In this document: piece after piece, positions 56,183-64,000 of the stretch
Layout: each line of letters begins with the position of its first letter
Position numbering within the stretch: the first letter of the stretch is position 1
Assembly (NCBI GenBank): GCA_023435725.1
Contig: JAEYRD010000149.1
Location: forward strand, 1 to 64,000
Source of the DNA: Pseudomonadota bacterium
Lineage (GTDB): Bacteria; Pseudomonadota; Alphaproteobacteria; Rhizobiales; Xanthobacteraceae
DNA length: 64,000 nt
Direction of reading: 5' to 3'
Translations under genes and position numbers: made by a program
Notes under the pieces: model-generated
Told to the model about the DNA's origin: nothing
The model's database searches: none
The model's input: the letters and a program-made list of their open reading frames with translations, nothing else

Positions 56183-57115
56183 ATGCTGGATGTCCCCCAC
56201 GCAACGACCGCTGCAAGCAGCGAGACCAGTTTCGATCTCCGCAAGGAAGCCGAAGCGGCCGGGATCACGGCTACCCTGCAACAGCTCGAACAGGAGCTGA
56301 TCGGCCTCCGGCCAGTCAAGAACCGCGTGCGCCAGATCGCGTCGCTGCTGCTGATCGAACGCATTCGCCAGCGTGCGGGGCTGGCCTCCGCGCCGCCGAC
56401 GCTGCACATGTCGTTCACCGGCAATCCCGGCACCGGCAAGACCACGGTGGCGCTGCGCATGGCCAAGATCCTGCATGGGCTCGGCTTCGTACGGCGCGGG
56501 CAGGTGATCTCGGTGACGCGCGACGATCTCGTCGGGCAATATATCGGCCACACCGCGCCGAAGACCAAAGAGATATTGAAGAAGGCGATGGGCGGTGTTC
56601 TCTTCATCGACGAAGCCTATTACCTGCACCGCCCCGACAACGAGCGCGACTACGGCCAGGAGGCGATCGAGATCCTGCTCCAGGTGATGGAGAACCAGCG
56701 CGAAGACCTCGTAGTCATCCTCGCCGGTTACGGCGAGCGAATGACGAGCTTCTTTGCCTCGAACCCCGGCTTCCGCTCGCGCATTGCCCATCACATCGAA
56801 TTCCCCGACTATGCGGAAACCGAGCTGCTTGTCATCGCTGAACTGATGCTCAGGGAGCGCGGCTACCGTTTCTCGGCCGCGGCGCGCGAGGCGTTCGAAA
56901 GATACATCGCGCTGCGCCGGACCCAGCCGTTCTTCTCCAATGCGCGCTCGATCCGCAACGCGGTCGATCGCATACGCCTGCGTCAGGCTGATCGGCTGGT
57001 GTCCGATCTCGACCGTATGCTTGACGTCGCGGATCTCGAAACGATCGACCCGGCGGATGTCCTTGCAAGCCGCGTCTTCAGCGGCGGAGCCGACGCGCGG
57101 AGCGCGAAGCCATGA
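56183..57115 (+). CDS. cbbX: Red-type RuBisCO activase
   Basis: A 310-residue AAA+ ATPase. Walker A is [17 protein letters not shown]; the pore-loop region is [13 protein letters not shown]; Walker B is [14 protein letters not shown]; a further [17 protein letters not shown] carries the arginine finger area. CbbX pulls the RuBisCO large-subunit C-terminus to release inhibitory sugar phosphates. ATG 56183 follows GAGG six bases upstream. Confidence 0.96.
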   Translation: MLDVPHATTAASSETSFDLRKEAEAAGITATLQQLEQELIGLRPVKNRVRQIASLLLIERIRQRAGLASAPPTLHMSFTGNPGTGKTTVALRMAKILHGLGFVRRGQVISVTRDDLVGQYIGHTAPKTKEILKKAMGGVLFIDEAYYLHRPDNERDYGQEAIEILLQVMENQREDLVVILAGYGERMTSFFASNPGFRSRIAHHIEFPDYAETELLVIAELMLRERGYRFSAAAREAFERYIALRRTQPFFSNARSIRNAVDRIRLRQADRLVSDLDRMLDVADLETIDPADVLASRVFSGGADARSAKP

Positions 57116-57849
57116 CAAGAGAGATCATCATCGCCCCCTCGATTCTCGCGGCGGATTTCGCGCGCCTCGGCGAGGAGATCGCAGCTATCGACGCAGCTGG
57201 CGCCGACTGGATTCATTGCGATGTCATGGATGGACACTTCGTGCCGAACATCAGCTTTGGCGCTGATGTCATCAAGGCGGTCCGGTCGCTGACGGCGAAG
57301 ATTTTTGACGTGCACCTCATGATCGCACCGACCGATCCTTATCTCGAAGCGTTCGCAAGGGCCGGGGCCGATGTCATCACGGTCCATGCCGAAGCCGGCC
57401 CGCATCTCGATCGCTCGCTCCAGGCGATCCGTGCGCTCGGCAAGAAGGCCGGGGTGAGCCTGTGTCCGGCAACGCCTGAAAGCGTGATTGAATACGTGCT
57501 CGATCGTCTCGACCTCGTGCTGGTGATGACCGTCAATCCCGGCTTTGGCGGTCAATCCTTCCTCGAATCGCAGGTCGAGAAGATCAGGCGCATCCGAAGC
57601 ATGATTGGCGACCGGCCGATCCGGCTCGAGGTCGATGGCGGTATTACGCGCGACAATGCCGCGACCGTTGCCGCCGCGGGCGCCGATACGCTGGTAGCGG
57701 GTTCCGCGGTGTTCCGCGGCAAGAGCAGCGCCGATTATGCCGCCAATATCGCGGCCATTCGTGCTGCTGCGGAAGCTGGCCGTCGTCCAAAGCTGCAAGA
57801 TACTTCCGCGCAGCCGGTGCGGGCCGACCAGGATGTGCTCATCCGGTAG
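57112..57849 (+). CDS. cbbE: Ribulose-phosphate 3-epimerase
   Basis: A 245-residue TIM-barrel epimerase. [14 protein letters not shown], the metal motif [41 protein letters not shown] and EVDGGI are all present. It overlaps cbbX by 4 bp (ATGA), the last gene of the operon. The C-terminus is about 20 residues longer than typical. It interconverts ribulose-5-P and xylulose-5-P. Confidence 0.96.
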   Translation: MTREIIIAPSILAADFARLGEEIAAIDAAGADWIHCDVMDGHFVPNISFGADVIKAVRSLTAKIFDVHLMIAPTDPYLEAFARAGADVITVHAEAGPHLDRSLQAIRALGKKAGVSLCPATPESVIEYVLDRLDLVLVMTVNPGFGGQSFLESQVEKIRRIRSMIGDRPIRLEVDGGITRDNAATVAAAGADTLVAGSAVFRGKSSADYAANIAAIRAAAEAGRRPKLQDTSAQPVRADQDVLIR

Positions 57850-58166
57850 CGGAGGAAGTCGAGACCGAAGCGCAGCGTGCCTTCCCTGCGCGCGAGGCCT
57901 GCGAAGATGCAGAGGCCATCTGATCGGTCGGCTCGAACCCATCGAACGATATCTCGATGTGATCGGCATCAACGTCGGACGCCGCCGCTAGCTTGGCCGG
58001 CTTTGCGAGTTCCCGGTTCAGCCGATAGGAACCAATGCCCGGCTGCGCATTTTCTGGACACTAACCCAGGTTGGGCAGACCGGGCTCGCAGCAAATGTTT
58101 TGCATAACTGCCATCGGCCTGACGCAAATTCGGGCAATAAGGCCTGTGAATGCGAGGGAGGGTCTC
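57850..58166. other. Intergenic region after the cbb operon
   Basis: 317 bp without a supported gene. No clear terminator for cbbE is seen. The final 40 bp include the GAGGGAGGG ribosome site of the next small gene. Confidence 0.5.
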
Positions 58167-58379
58167 ATGGAGAACGTACGTCGCTACCGCGCGCTGGCGT
58201 CCCTCTGTCGCCAGCAGGCGGCCTACCGGCCGCTCCAGAACTGGCAACTTCTCGGCCAGGCCGAACATTTCGAATATCTCGCCGAGATCGCGCTGAAGGC
58301 GCATTTCGATGCGTGCAATGCGCAACGCGACGAGAACACAGTCGCGACTGCGGGATGGGAGACGCCCGCCGCGGCGTGA
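58167..58379 (+). CDS. Small protein, paralogue of the gene at 47513
   Basis: A 70-residue helical soluble protein beginning MENVRRYRALASLCRQQAAY, with RPLQNWQLLGQAEHFEYLAE. The GAGGGAGGG site is ideally placed before the ATG. Its paralogue lies upstream of cbbR, so this family flanks the cbb operon on both sides. Function unknown; the repeated aromatic/basic helix could suggest protein or nucleic-acid contact, which is speculative. Confidence 0.68.
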   Translation: MENVRRYRALASLCRQQAAYRPLQNWQLLGQAEHFEYLAEIALKAHFDACNAQRDENTVATAGWETPAAA

Positions 58380-58398
58380 GGATGCTGCACCAGTCTAG

Positions 58399-59235
58399 CT
58401 AGTGCGACATCAAAGTCGGAACCGTCATGGCTTCCAGCATGGCCCGGGTGACGCCGCCGAGGACGCGTTCTTGCAATCGGGAATGGCCGTAGCCGCCCAT
58501 CACCAGCAGGTCGAGGTTCTCGTCGGCGGCCAGCGACAGGATGGTCGGTTGAATATCGGCGCGTCCGGCCGACAGGCTGACGGTGCGGGTCGAGAGGCCG
58601 CGCCGGCCGAGATGTCTTGCAAGATTGCTCGCTGAGATTTCGTCGGGAACGGCGTCGGCTTCGTTGATCGTGATGATCACGATTCCCTCGGCGCGGGCTA
58701 GGAACGGTGCGGCGTCGCGCATCGCGCGGGCGGCGAGGCGACTGCCGTCCCAGCAGATGCCGATCCGGTTCGCCTTGAATGCACCACGGAAGGTGTAAGG
58801 CAGGAAAAGCACTGGGCCGCCCGCCTGAAACAGGATCTCGCCGGGGACGTCGTTGTCGAACGAGCCTTGAGCAGGATCGGGCTGCACCACGATACTGAGA
58901 TCGTGTAGCCGCGCCATCACGCCGAGCGAGCCGGCTGCGTCGACCGGGATCGCGCCAAGCGGGTGGCATGTATAGGAAATGCCGGCCTTCGTGGCTTCGC
59001 TCTCGAACACTGCCAGCGCTGCCTCGGCCTTCTCCACTGCGCGCTCGCGTTCCATCTCGAATACGGCTGCCGCGGCGGCGCCCGCCTCAACCACGTAGGC
59101 TGCGCTGGTTGCGACATAGCCGACGGCGACCGCATCGACATGGGCGTTGAGGTGCGCTGCGAGCGAGATCGAGCCGTCGATCACGGGTCGCATCGGTCGC
59201 TCGGTCGGAATGTGAACGAGAATGTCTTTGTACAT
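58399..59235 (-). CDS. Universal stress protein, tandem UspA domains
   Basis: A 278-residue protein with two UspA folds: MYKDILVHIPTE opens the first, and the second (from about residue 150) begins NRIGICWDGSRLAARAM. The ATP-binding GxxGxxxxxxxxxG(S/T)-like loop is visible in LVMGGYGHSRLQERVLGGVT. The ATG at 59235 follows GGAGG. Tandem Usp proteins are commonly induced by oxygen limitation or stress; the effect here is not known. Confidence 0.88.
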   Translation of the reverse strand: MYKDILVHIPTERPMRPVIDGSISLAAHLNAHVDAVAVGYVATSAAYVVEAGAAAAAVFEMERERAVEKAEAALAVFESEATKAGISYTCHPLGAIPVDAAGSLGVMARLHDLSIVVQPDPAQGSFDNDVPGEILFQAGGPVLFLPYTFRGAFKANRIGICWDGSRLAARAMRDAAPFLARAEGIVIITINEADAVPDEISASNLARHLGRRGLSTRTVSLSAGRADIQPTILSLAADENLDLLVMGGYGHSRLQERVLGGVTRAMLEAMTVPTLMSH

Positions 59236-59447
59236 GGCGGCGCCTCCGATGGACATCATCCGATGGCCGCAGTTTTTCACTGCCCGCGTGGCCTGCGTTG
59301 AGCTGCATCAAATGTACTGCAGCGATTTTCGCCCGCGGTCGCCGGCCACAGTTTCTTTGCCAAGATTTAATCGGCCGGACGGGACGCCGTAAGGTGGCAG
59401 TGGCCATGTTGAGTGCAAGGCGACTTACCCAACATGGACATTTCGAC

Positions 59448-60980
59448 ATGAACGATCACGTCAATTCCGACACTACGTCCCGCAGGATTCTGAAGCCGCG
59501 CCGGCTGGCGCTGCTCGGCACTGTGGCCGCGCTTGGCGTGGCCGTGCTGGCTGGCTCCCCCGGCTCTTCGCAGCTCGGGGTTACTTCGTTCATCGCGCCG
59601 GCCCAGGCTGCCGAAGCGGCTGGAACGCCGACCGGCTTTGGCGATCTCGTTGCGAAGGTCAAGCCTGCGGTCATCTCGGTGCGGGTCAAGATCGACCAGG
59701 ACAACGACAAGAACGCGATGATGCAACAGAACCGGATGGATTCGGACGAGGACTCGCCGTTCGACCAGTTCTCGCGGCAGTTCGGCTTCCGCGGCCCGGG
59801 TGGCATGAACGGCATGCCGCGCCAGCGCCACCAGATGGTCACGGGTGAGGGCTCCGGCTTCTTCATCTCCGCCGACGGCTATGCGGTGACCAACAATCAC
59901 GTCGTCGATCACGCCGCGTCCGTCCAGGTGACCATGGATGACGGCACGACCTACACCGCGAAGGTGGTCGGCACCGATCCGAAGACAGATCTCGCGCTGA
60001 TCAAGGTCGATGGCAAGAAGGACTTCCCGTTCGTCAAATTCTCCGACCAGAAGCCGCGGATCGGCGACTGGGTCGTCGCGGTCGGCAATCCCTTCGGCCT
60101 CGGCGGCACCGTCACGGCCGGCATCGTCTCGGCCAGCGGCCGCGACATCGGCAATGGTCCCTATGACGACTTCATCCAGATCGACGCGCCCATCAACAAG
60201 GGCAATTCCGGCGGTCCGGCCTTCGACATGAACGGCGCCGTGATCGGCGTGAACACCGCGATCTTCTCGCCCTCCGGCGGTTCCGTCGGCATCGGCTTCG
60301 ACATTCCGGCCTCGACCGCGAAGCTCGTCATCGCGCAGCTGAAGGACAAGGGCGCGGTCACCCGCGGCTGGCTTGGCGTGCAGGTGCAGCCGGTCACTGC
60401 CGAGATCGCCGACAGCCTCGGCCTGAAAGAGGCGCGCGGCGCGATCGTCGACAATCCGCAGGACGGCAGCCCGGCGGCGAAGGCCGGTATCGAGGCGGGC
60501 GACGTGATCACCGCCGTCAACGGCACCGCGATCAAGGATTCCCGCGATCTCGCCCGCACCATCGCCACCCTGGCACCGGGCACCTCGGTGAAGCTCGACG
60601 TCGTCCACAAGGGCGACAGCAAGACGGTGACGCTCGCGCTCGGCGAGTTGCCGAACGAGCGGCAGGCCAAGGCCGACCAGGGCAAGGCTCAGTCGAGCAC
60701 CGGCACGCCGCGTCTCGGCCTCAGCCTGGCGCCGGCCAGTGAGGTTCAGGGCGCGGGCCAGAAGGGTGTCGTCGTTACCGAGGTCGACCCGCAGGGGCCG
60801 GCCGCGCAGCGCGGCATCCAGACCGGCGACGTCATCCTCAACGTCGGCGGCAAGGCCGTCGCCAATGTCGGCGACGTCCGCTCCGAGCTGGCGCAGGCCA
60901 AGTCGTCCGGCAAGAACAGCGTGCTGTTGCAGGTGAAGAGCGCAGATGCGACGCGGTTTGTCGCGGTGCCGCTCGCTTAA
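59448..60980 (+). CDS. degP: Periplasmic DegP/HtrA serine protease
   Basis: A 510-residue protease. An N-terminal membrane/signal segment (LALLGTVAALGVAVLAGS) ends near PAQAAEA. The catalytic triad is His151 (VTNNHVVD), Asp181 (KTDLALIKV) and Ser254 (NKGNSGGPAFD). Two PDZ domains follow (about 290-385 and 420-505). The linker GFRGPGGMNGMPRQRHQM is the LA loop region typical of DegP. It degrades or chaperones misfolded envelope proteins. ATG 59448 gives the natural signal peptide. Confidence 0.93.
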   Translation: MNDHVNSDTTSRRILKPRRLALLGTVAALGVAVLAGSPGSSQLGVTSFIAPAQAAEAAGTPTGFGDLVAKVKPAVISVRVKIDQDNDKNAMMQQNRMDSDEDSPFDQFSRQFGFRGPGGMNGMPRQRHQMVTGEGSGFFISADGYAVTNNHVVDHAASVQVTMDDGTTYTAKVVGTDPKTDLALIKVDGKKDFPFVKFSDQKPRIGDWVVAVGNPFGLGGTVTAGIVSASGRDIGNGPYDDFIQIDAPINKGNSGGPAFDMNGAVIGVNTAIFSPSGGSVGIGFDIPASTAKLVIAQLKDKGAVTRGWLGVQVQPVTAEIADSLGLKEARGAIVDNPQDGSPAAKAGIEAGDVITAVNGTAIKDSRDLARTIATLAPGTSVKLDVVHKGDSKTVTLALGELPNERQAKADQGKAQSSTGTPRLGLSLAPASEVQGAGQKGVVVTEVDPQGPAAQRGIQTGDVILNVGGKAVANVGDVRSELAQAKSSGKNSVLLQVKSADATRFVAVPLA

Positions 60981-61004
60981 TTCGAGCTGATCTACGCAAT
61001 CCTG

Positions 61005-61030
61005 AAGGCGGCCTGCGGGCCGCCTTTTTC
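61005..61030 (+). terminator. Intrinsic terminator after degP
   Basis: AAGGCGGCC and GGCCGCCTT pair around TGCG, followed by TTTTTC. It lies 25 bp after the degP stop, a textbook rho-independent terminator. Confidence 0.9.
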
Positions 61031-61256
61031 TTGCGCGTCTGAGAGATACCCACAGGCCGCCGATAACATTCTCGTTAACGGCAGCGATGATGACCCGGTT
61101 CGTCCGAAAAAGCCCTCGTTCAATTGGCAGATTTCGAAGTAGCGTGTTGAGTCTTGGCGCCAATGAAGATGCCGAGGCGAAATTGCAAGAGTGAAACTCC
61201 GAACGTCCGGCCGCTTTGTGGAACCGGCCGGTCGTTCGCATTTGATCGGTGCCGAC

Positions 61257-61619
61257 ATGGATCGATTGAAGCTCTCGCTGAGACGTGCGCTGCTCGTGGC
61301 GCCGTTGGTGCTGACGACCGGAAGCGCCTTGGGGCGCGACGATGGCCGCTACGCCGACTCTCCGCTCAAGCCGTGGTTCGACAGCCTGCGCAGCCATCTC
61401 GGCCCGTGCTGCTCGGATGCAGATGGATTTGCCGTCTCGGATCCCGACTGGGAGTCGCATGACGGGCATTATCGGGTGCGTCTCGATGGCCAGTGGGTCG
61501 AGGTGCCGGATGAAGCCGTCATCACGGAGCCGAACCGGGCCGGCCGCACCATGGTTTGGCCGGTGAAGACCGCGTTCGGAATTTCCATCCGTTGCTTCAT
61601 GCCGGGCAGCATGATCTGA
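61257..61619 (+). CDS. Secreted protein of unknown function
   Basis: A 120-residue protein with a signal peptide (MDRLKLSLRRALLVAPLVLT, then TGSALG/RDD). The mature part has PCCSDADGFAVSDPDWESH, a basic GHYRVRLDGQWVEVPDEAVI and a late cysteine. The CCSDADG motif is common in small rhizobial secreted proteins of unknown role. An in-frame GTG at 61191 could extend it by 22 residues but would disrupt the signal peptide. Confidence 0.65.
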   Translation: MDRLKLSLRRALLVAPLVLTTGSALGRDDGRYADSPLKPWFDSLRSHLGPCCSDADGFAVSDPDWESHDGHYRVRLDGQWVEVPDEAVITEPNRAGRTMVWPVKTAFGISIRCFMPGSMI

Positions 61620-61631
61620 CGCCGATTGGCG

Positions 61632-61910
61632 TCACCGCTTGCTGGATTTTCGCTTCGACGATTTCTTGGTTGTCTTCTTGGACGCCTTTCTCTTGGACGT
61701 CTTTTGCGTCGATGCCTTCTTCGGGACTTTCTTGCCCTTCTGGCGCGCCTCCGACAGGCCGATCGCGATCGCCTGCTTGCGGGTCTTCACGCGTCCGCCA
61801 CGACCGCCGGGTCCGCTCTTCGCGGTACCCTTCTTGTAACGGCGCATCTCGCGCTCGACATCATCACTGGCGCTGCGCGAGTAGCGGCGCTTCTTCGCCT
61901 TGCGTGCCAT
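61632..61910 (-). CDS. DUF6496-like basic protein with lysine-rich tail
   Basis: A 92-residue very basic protein. The N-terminal core MARKAKKRRYSRSASDDVER continues EMRRYKKG, then VKTRKQAIAIGLSEARQKGK, matching the DUF6496 pattern. The C-terminal 28 residues are almost only Lys, Ser, Thr and Arg, like histone H1 tails, which suggests DNA or RNA binding. No enzyme motif. Confidence 0.75.
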   Translation of the reverse strand: MARKAKKRRYSRSASDDVEREMRRYKKGTAKSGPGGRGGRVKTRKQAIAIGLSEARQKGKKVPKKASTQKTSKRKASKKTTKKSSKRKSSKR

Positions 61911-61993
61911 GCATATTCTCCCTTGGCCGAGGGAGAACCAATCGGCACAGGCAAGGTTCCGAACGCGCCAGCGCAGCGTCGTTGCGAAACGGC

Positions 61994-62188
61994 CTAGAAG
62001 GAATTTGCTAGCTCGATCTCGGCCTCCAGGACCTGGATGCGGCGTGAAGCCTCGGCGAAAGACAGATCCCGCGCATATTGTGCGGGCTGATACGCCTCAT
62101 CGCTTAGCCGCTTCAGCCTGAGCCCCTGCGCCCGGGTCATCTGCTCGGTGAGGAAAATCCTGGCGTCGTATTTACCTTGAACCTGCAT
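61994..62188 (-). CDS. Small DUF3072-like protein
   Basis: A 64-residue protein with GGAGCAG before the ATG. MTRAQGLRLKRLSDEAYQPA then LSFAEASRRIQVLEAEI resembles DUF3072, a short motif with a SAP/helical appearance. Function unknown. Confidence 0.6.
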   Translation of the reverse strand: MQVQGKYDARIFLTEQMTRAQGLRLKRLSDEAYQPAQYARDLSFAEASRRIQVLEAEIELANSF

Positions 62189-62249
62189 GTTACTGCTCCG
62201 TCCTGAAATCGTGACTTGACTATATGTTCTTATTTTGTTCTAACAAGCC

Positions 62250-62525
62250 ATGGATAACAGAATTAATGAAATTCGGCGTAAAATCAGAGCCTTGCGGCTA
62301 GAAATGGCCGACATCGAGGTGTCTGTCCGCGACCTCGTCGACCGCGATCGCGACTGCACAGAGAAGGCCCTGGCGCAGATGGATCTGCGCCAGAAAATCA
62401 ACCTGCTGATCGGCGAATGGAAGGCCGCCGGTGGCGGCGACGTCCTGCCGGATGTTCGCAACCGAGTGCGCCTTCGTCCCGTAAAGGCAGTCGGCAATCC
62501 CGTGCGCGCGATCGCGCGCCGCTGA
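62250..62525 (+). CDS. Coiled-coil protein, unknown function
   Basis: A 91-residue protein. The N-terminal half (NRINEIRRKIRALRLEMADI then EVSVRDLVDRDRDC) is a strong coiled coil; the C-terminus is basic (RNRVRLRPVKAVGNPVRAIA). A further small helical gene follows after 18 bp. It may bind nucleic acids; unproven. Confidence 0.6.
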   Translation: MDNRINEIRRKIRALRLEMADIEVSVRDLVDRDRDCTEKALAQMDLRQKINLLIGEWKAAGGGDVLPDVRNRVRLRPVKAVGNPVRAIARR

Positions 62526-62543
62526 GACCCTTGGGAGCGCGCG

Positions 62544-62729
62544 GTGGTGGAAGACCCGGACACGTACCGGATCTTGAGACTGCGCGCCGAGATTCTCGAA
62601 CTCGGCTCCGCGATCCGGCAATTGCAGCGCGAAGGCCTCGACGATGCCGCGGCCCAGCTCCTGATCGCGCGCAAGCGCGCACAGCTCGAGCATCTCGTGA
62701 AGGCGAATGCCGCGGGACGACCACTTTAA
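62544..62729 (+). CDS. Small helical protein, unknown function
   Basis: A 61-residue protein with a GTG start behind GGGAGCG. Sequence LRLRAEILELGSAIRQLQRE is amphipathic and helical. It lies 18 bp after the coiled-coil gene and is likely cotranscribed. Confidence 0.5.
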   Translation: MVEDPDTYRILRLRAEILELGSAIRQLQREGLDDAAAQLLIARKRAQLEHLVKANAAGRPL

Positions 62730-63043
62730 CATCACTGATATCCGTCACGGCTAAAGCGTGCGCGCAGGCGACACGCGGGAGTGCGTTGATGTCGGATGCC
62801 GACATGGTCTCGATGCCGGGCGGTTTTCGAAGAAATCTGTGCCGACGTTCGCGCATCCGAGGTGGCGACGCGTGAGCGCGTTGCTGTGAAACTGGAGCAT
62901 TGCTCAGTCGAGGATTTGAAACGCAGAGCCCGCGGTGAGCTGACGCGTACGCCGACGATGCGGTGATTGAAGGATTTTCGATAGGGGTGGCAAAGCCAAA
63001 AGGCCCCGCGAGCGCGGGGCCTTCCATCAGCCTGGACGAACGC
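62730..63043. other. Intergenic region between convergent genes
   Basis: 314 bp without a supported gene. Its right end includes the terminator for the minus-strand secreted protein. Nothing else recognised. Confidence 0.5.
62998..63023 (-). terminator. Intrinsic terminator of the small secreted protein
   Basis: AAGGCCCCGC (63000-63009) and GCGGGGCCTT (63014-63023) form a 10-bp stem. Read on the minus strand it is followed by TTGGCTTTG. It lies 20 bp after the stop at 63044. Confidence 0.75.
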
Positions 63044-63286
63044 TCACTTGGTGTTGCTCATGCCGCCCTTGTTCGTCATGGTGCCGCCCTGGTCGGAGCC
63101 GGGGCCAGAGCCGCCCTGGCCGGATGGGTCGGCGCCCTTCGAGGATTTGGTATTGGCACCCGTGGTCTGCGACGATGACATCGAGGATCCATGCTTGGCC
63201 TTGTGCGATTTGGCCTGCGCGGCGAACGGAGTGGCGGCAAGGCCGGTTACCAACATCACGGCGAGGGCGAGCTTGATCATCTTCAT
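63044..63286 (-). CDS. Small secreted Gly/Ser/Thr-rich protein
   Basis: An 80-residue protein with a clear signal peptide (MKMIKLALAVMLVTGLAATP, then FAAQAKS). The mature part is low-complexity, basic then Gly/Ser/Asp-rich (GSGPGSDQGGTMTNKGGMS). No catalytic motif. Possibly a periplasmic or surface stress protein; function unknown. Confidence 0.65.
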   Translation of the reverse strand: MKMIKLALAVMLVTGLAATPFAAQAKSHKAKHGSSMSSSQTTGANTKSSKGADPSGQGGSGPGSDQGGTMTNKGGMSNTK

Positions 63287-63382
63287 GCGCGGGAACTCCC
63301 TGGGTTAAATTGACGCAGGCAGCCAACCGCCGTTCGAAGCAGGAGTTCCGAACAAAAGCATCTCCCGCGTTTCACATCCGCT

Positions 63383-63640
63383 TCAAGATTCCTTGTCCTC
63401 TGCGAGGATGAACACGATCCCCGTGAGCGTCGCGCCGATTGCGAACGTCGTTACCAGCGTGAGCACGAAGACGATGACAGCCTGCCCGCCGCCATCGCTC
63501 AGCAACTTGGCGACGGCCGGATTGGACAGAATGAGAGCGAGGCTGAATGCGAGGCCGAGGGCCGCGCCCATCATTGCATGCGTCATCAGCTTGATGGCGC
63601 CTGTGGGAGAGATCAGGCCTGGCGACTTCTTTACGCGCAT
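63383..63640 (-). CDS. Small membrane protein
   Basis: An 85-residue protein with two hydrophobic helices (MMGAALGLAFSLALILSNPA and VIVFVLTLVTTFAIGATLTG). The start MRVKKSPGLIS (63640) gives a basic N-terminus; later ATGs are possible. No family recognised. Confidence 0.6.
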   Translation of the reverse strand: MRVKKSPGLISPTGAIKLMTHAMMGAALGLAFSLALILSNPAVAKLLSDGGGQAVIVFVLTLVTTFAIGATLTGIVFILAEDKES

Positions 63641-63782
63641 GGAACTGCATCTCGATCTGGCATGCAAACGCGCGCAACCGATCGCTGGTTCCGTCGGCAT
63701 GAAGGAATTGTCATCTGCCGCTTCATCCGGCGTTCATGCCGGTATTGCGAGGATGAGCGCCATCAACACGGGAACATTCGAT

Positions 63783-64000
63783 ATGGGCAAGGTAATCTTT
63801 CTCTATCGCTCGCTGGCCTATCGCAACGCGGCCGCGGACATGCTGCGCAGGGCGCGGAAACTGCCGCTCGGGGCGGAACGCAGCGCGGCCCGGCGCTATG
63901 CCACGGCGCTGCGCGATCTTTCGCAGACGGAGGCCTGGCTCGAAGGGCGTGTCGCCGATGAACCTCGGTCGGTGCAGCGAATGAGGACCGCAGCGTCCGG
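63783..64000 (+). CDS. Small basic protein, partial at window end
   Basis: The ATG at 63783 opens MGKVIFLYRSLAYRNAAADM with LRRARKLPLGAERSAARRYA, open to the window end. It is basic and helical, with no known motif. Because it runs off the edge, length and end are unknown. Confidence 0.5.
   Translation, partial: MGKVIFLYRSLAYRNAAADMLRRARKLPLGAERSAARRYATALRDLSQTEAWLEGRVADEPRSVQRMRTAAS

Noticed and set aside
59367..61469. 700-codon minus-strand frame
   Set aside because: Antisense to degP with low-complexity Arg/Asp translation caused by codon bias.

Overview
The window looks like a chromosomal segment of a Bradyrhizobium-type alphaproteobacterium. The reasons are the high GC content, the red-type Calvin-cycle operon in the order cbbR / cbbF-P-T-A-L-S-X-E, the many short lineage-type proteins (DUF6496-like, DUF3072-like, repeated 70-80 aa families), and the dTDP-rhamnose and polysaccharide genes. 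The species assignment is inference; no rRNA gene is present.

Positions 1-11274 and 14576-40233 form a large surface-polysaccharide locus. At the left edge is the start of an IS630-type transposase. It is followed on the minus strand by a tightly overlapping cassette: carrier protein, PLP decarboxylase, AMP-forming ligase, GNAT-like transferase and polysaccharide deacetylase. This set resembles exosortase-A-associated clusters and, in logic, the BtrI/J/K steps of butirosin synthesis. Next come a GT4-type glycosyltransferase, a secreted beta-helix protein, a serine-acetyltransferase-like enzyme, a Wzy-like polymerase/ligase and a 2OG-Fe(II) oxygenase. A nested insertion-sequence island (11340-14521) interrupts the locus: a defective IS66 element sits inside an IS3-type orfA remnant, with recognisable inverted repeats and 8-bp target duplications. 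The locus resumes with four GT2 glycosyltransferases, two sugar aminotransferases, an epimerase, an N-acetyltransferase and a Gfo/Idh dehydrogenase (together a probable diacetamido-sugar pathway), a Wzx-type flippase and an Alg13/Alg14-like split glycosyltransferase. It continues with a 966-residue beta-helix/Ig-repeat/RTX-like protein next to its probable type I secretion ABC transporter and adaptor, a second oxygenase, an acyltransferase, a VanZ-like protein and rmlBA / rmlCD. No priming transferase, Wza or Wzc is visible, so the locus is incomplete here or needs genes elsewhere.

Positions 40234-47985 are a mixed region. It holds small unknown genes, an N-carbamoyl-amino-acid hydrolase, remnants of an aspartate decarboxylase/AspT antiporter locus, and a TetR regulator with an MFS exporter that share a 16-bp palindromic operator.

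Positions 47997-57849 encode the Calvin-Benson-Bassham operon. The LysR regulator CbbR is transcribed divergently, and an intrinsic terminator lies between cbbS and cbbX.

Positions 58167-64000 hold a universal stress protein, a DegP/HtrA protease with a clear terminator, and several small unknown, membrane or secreted proteins. The last gene runs off the window. AT-rich islands mark the main promoter gaps of the polysaccharide locus and are much less evident in the cbb half.
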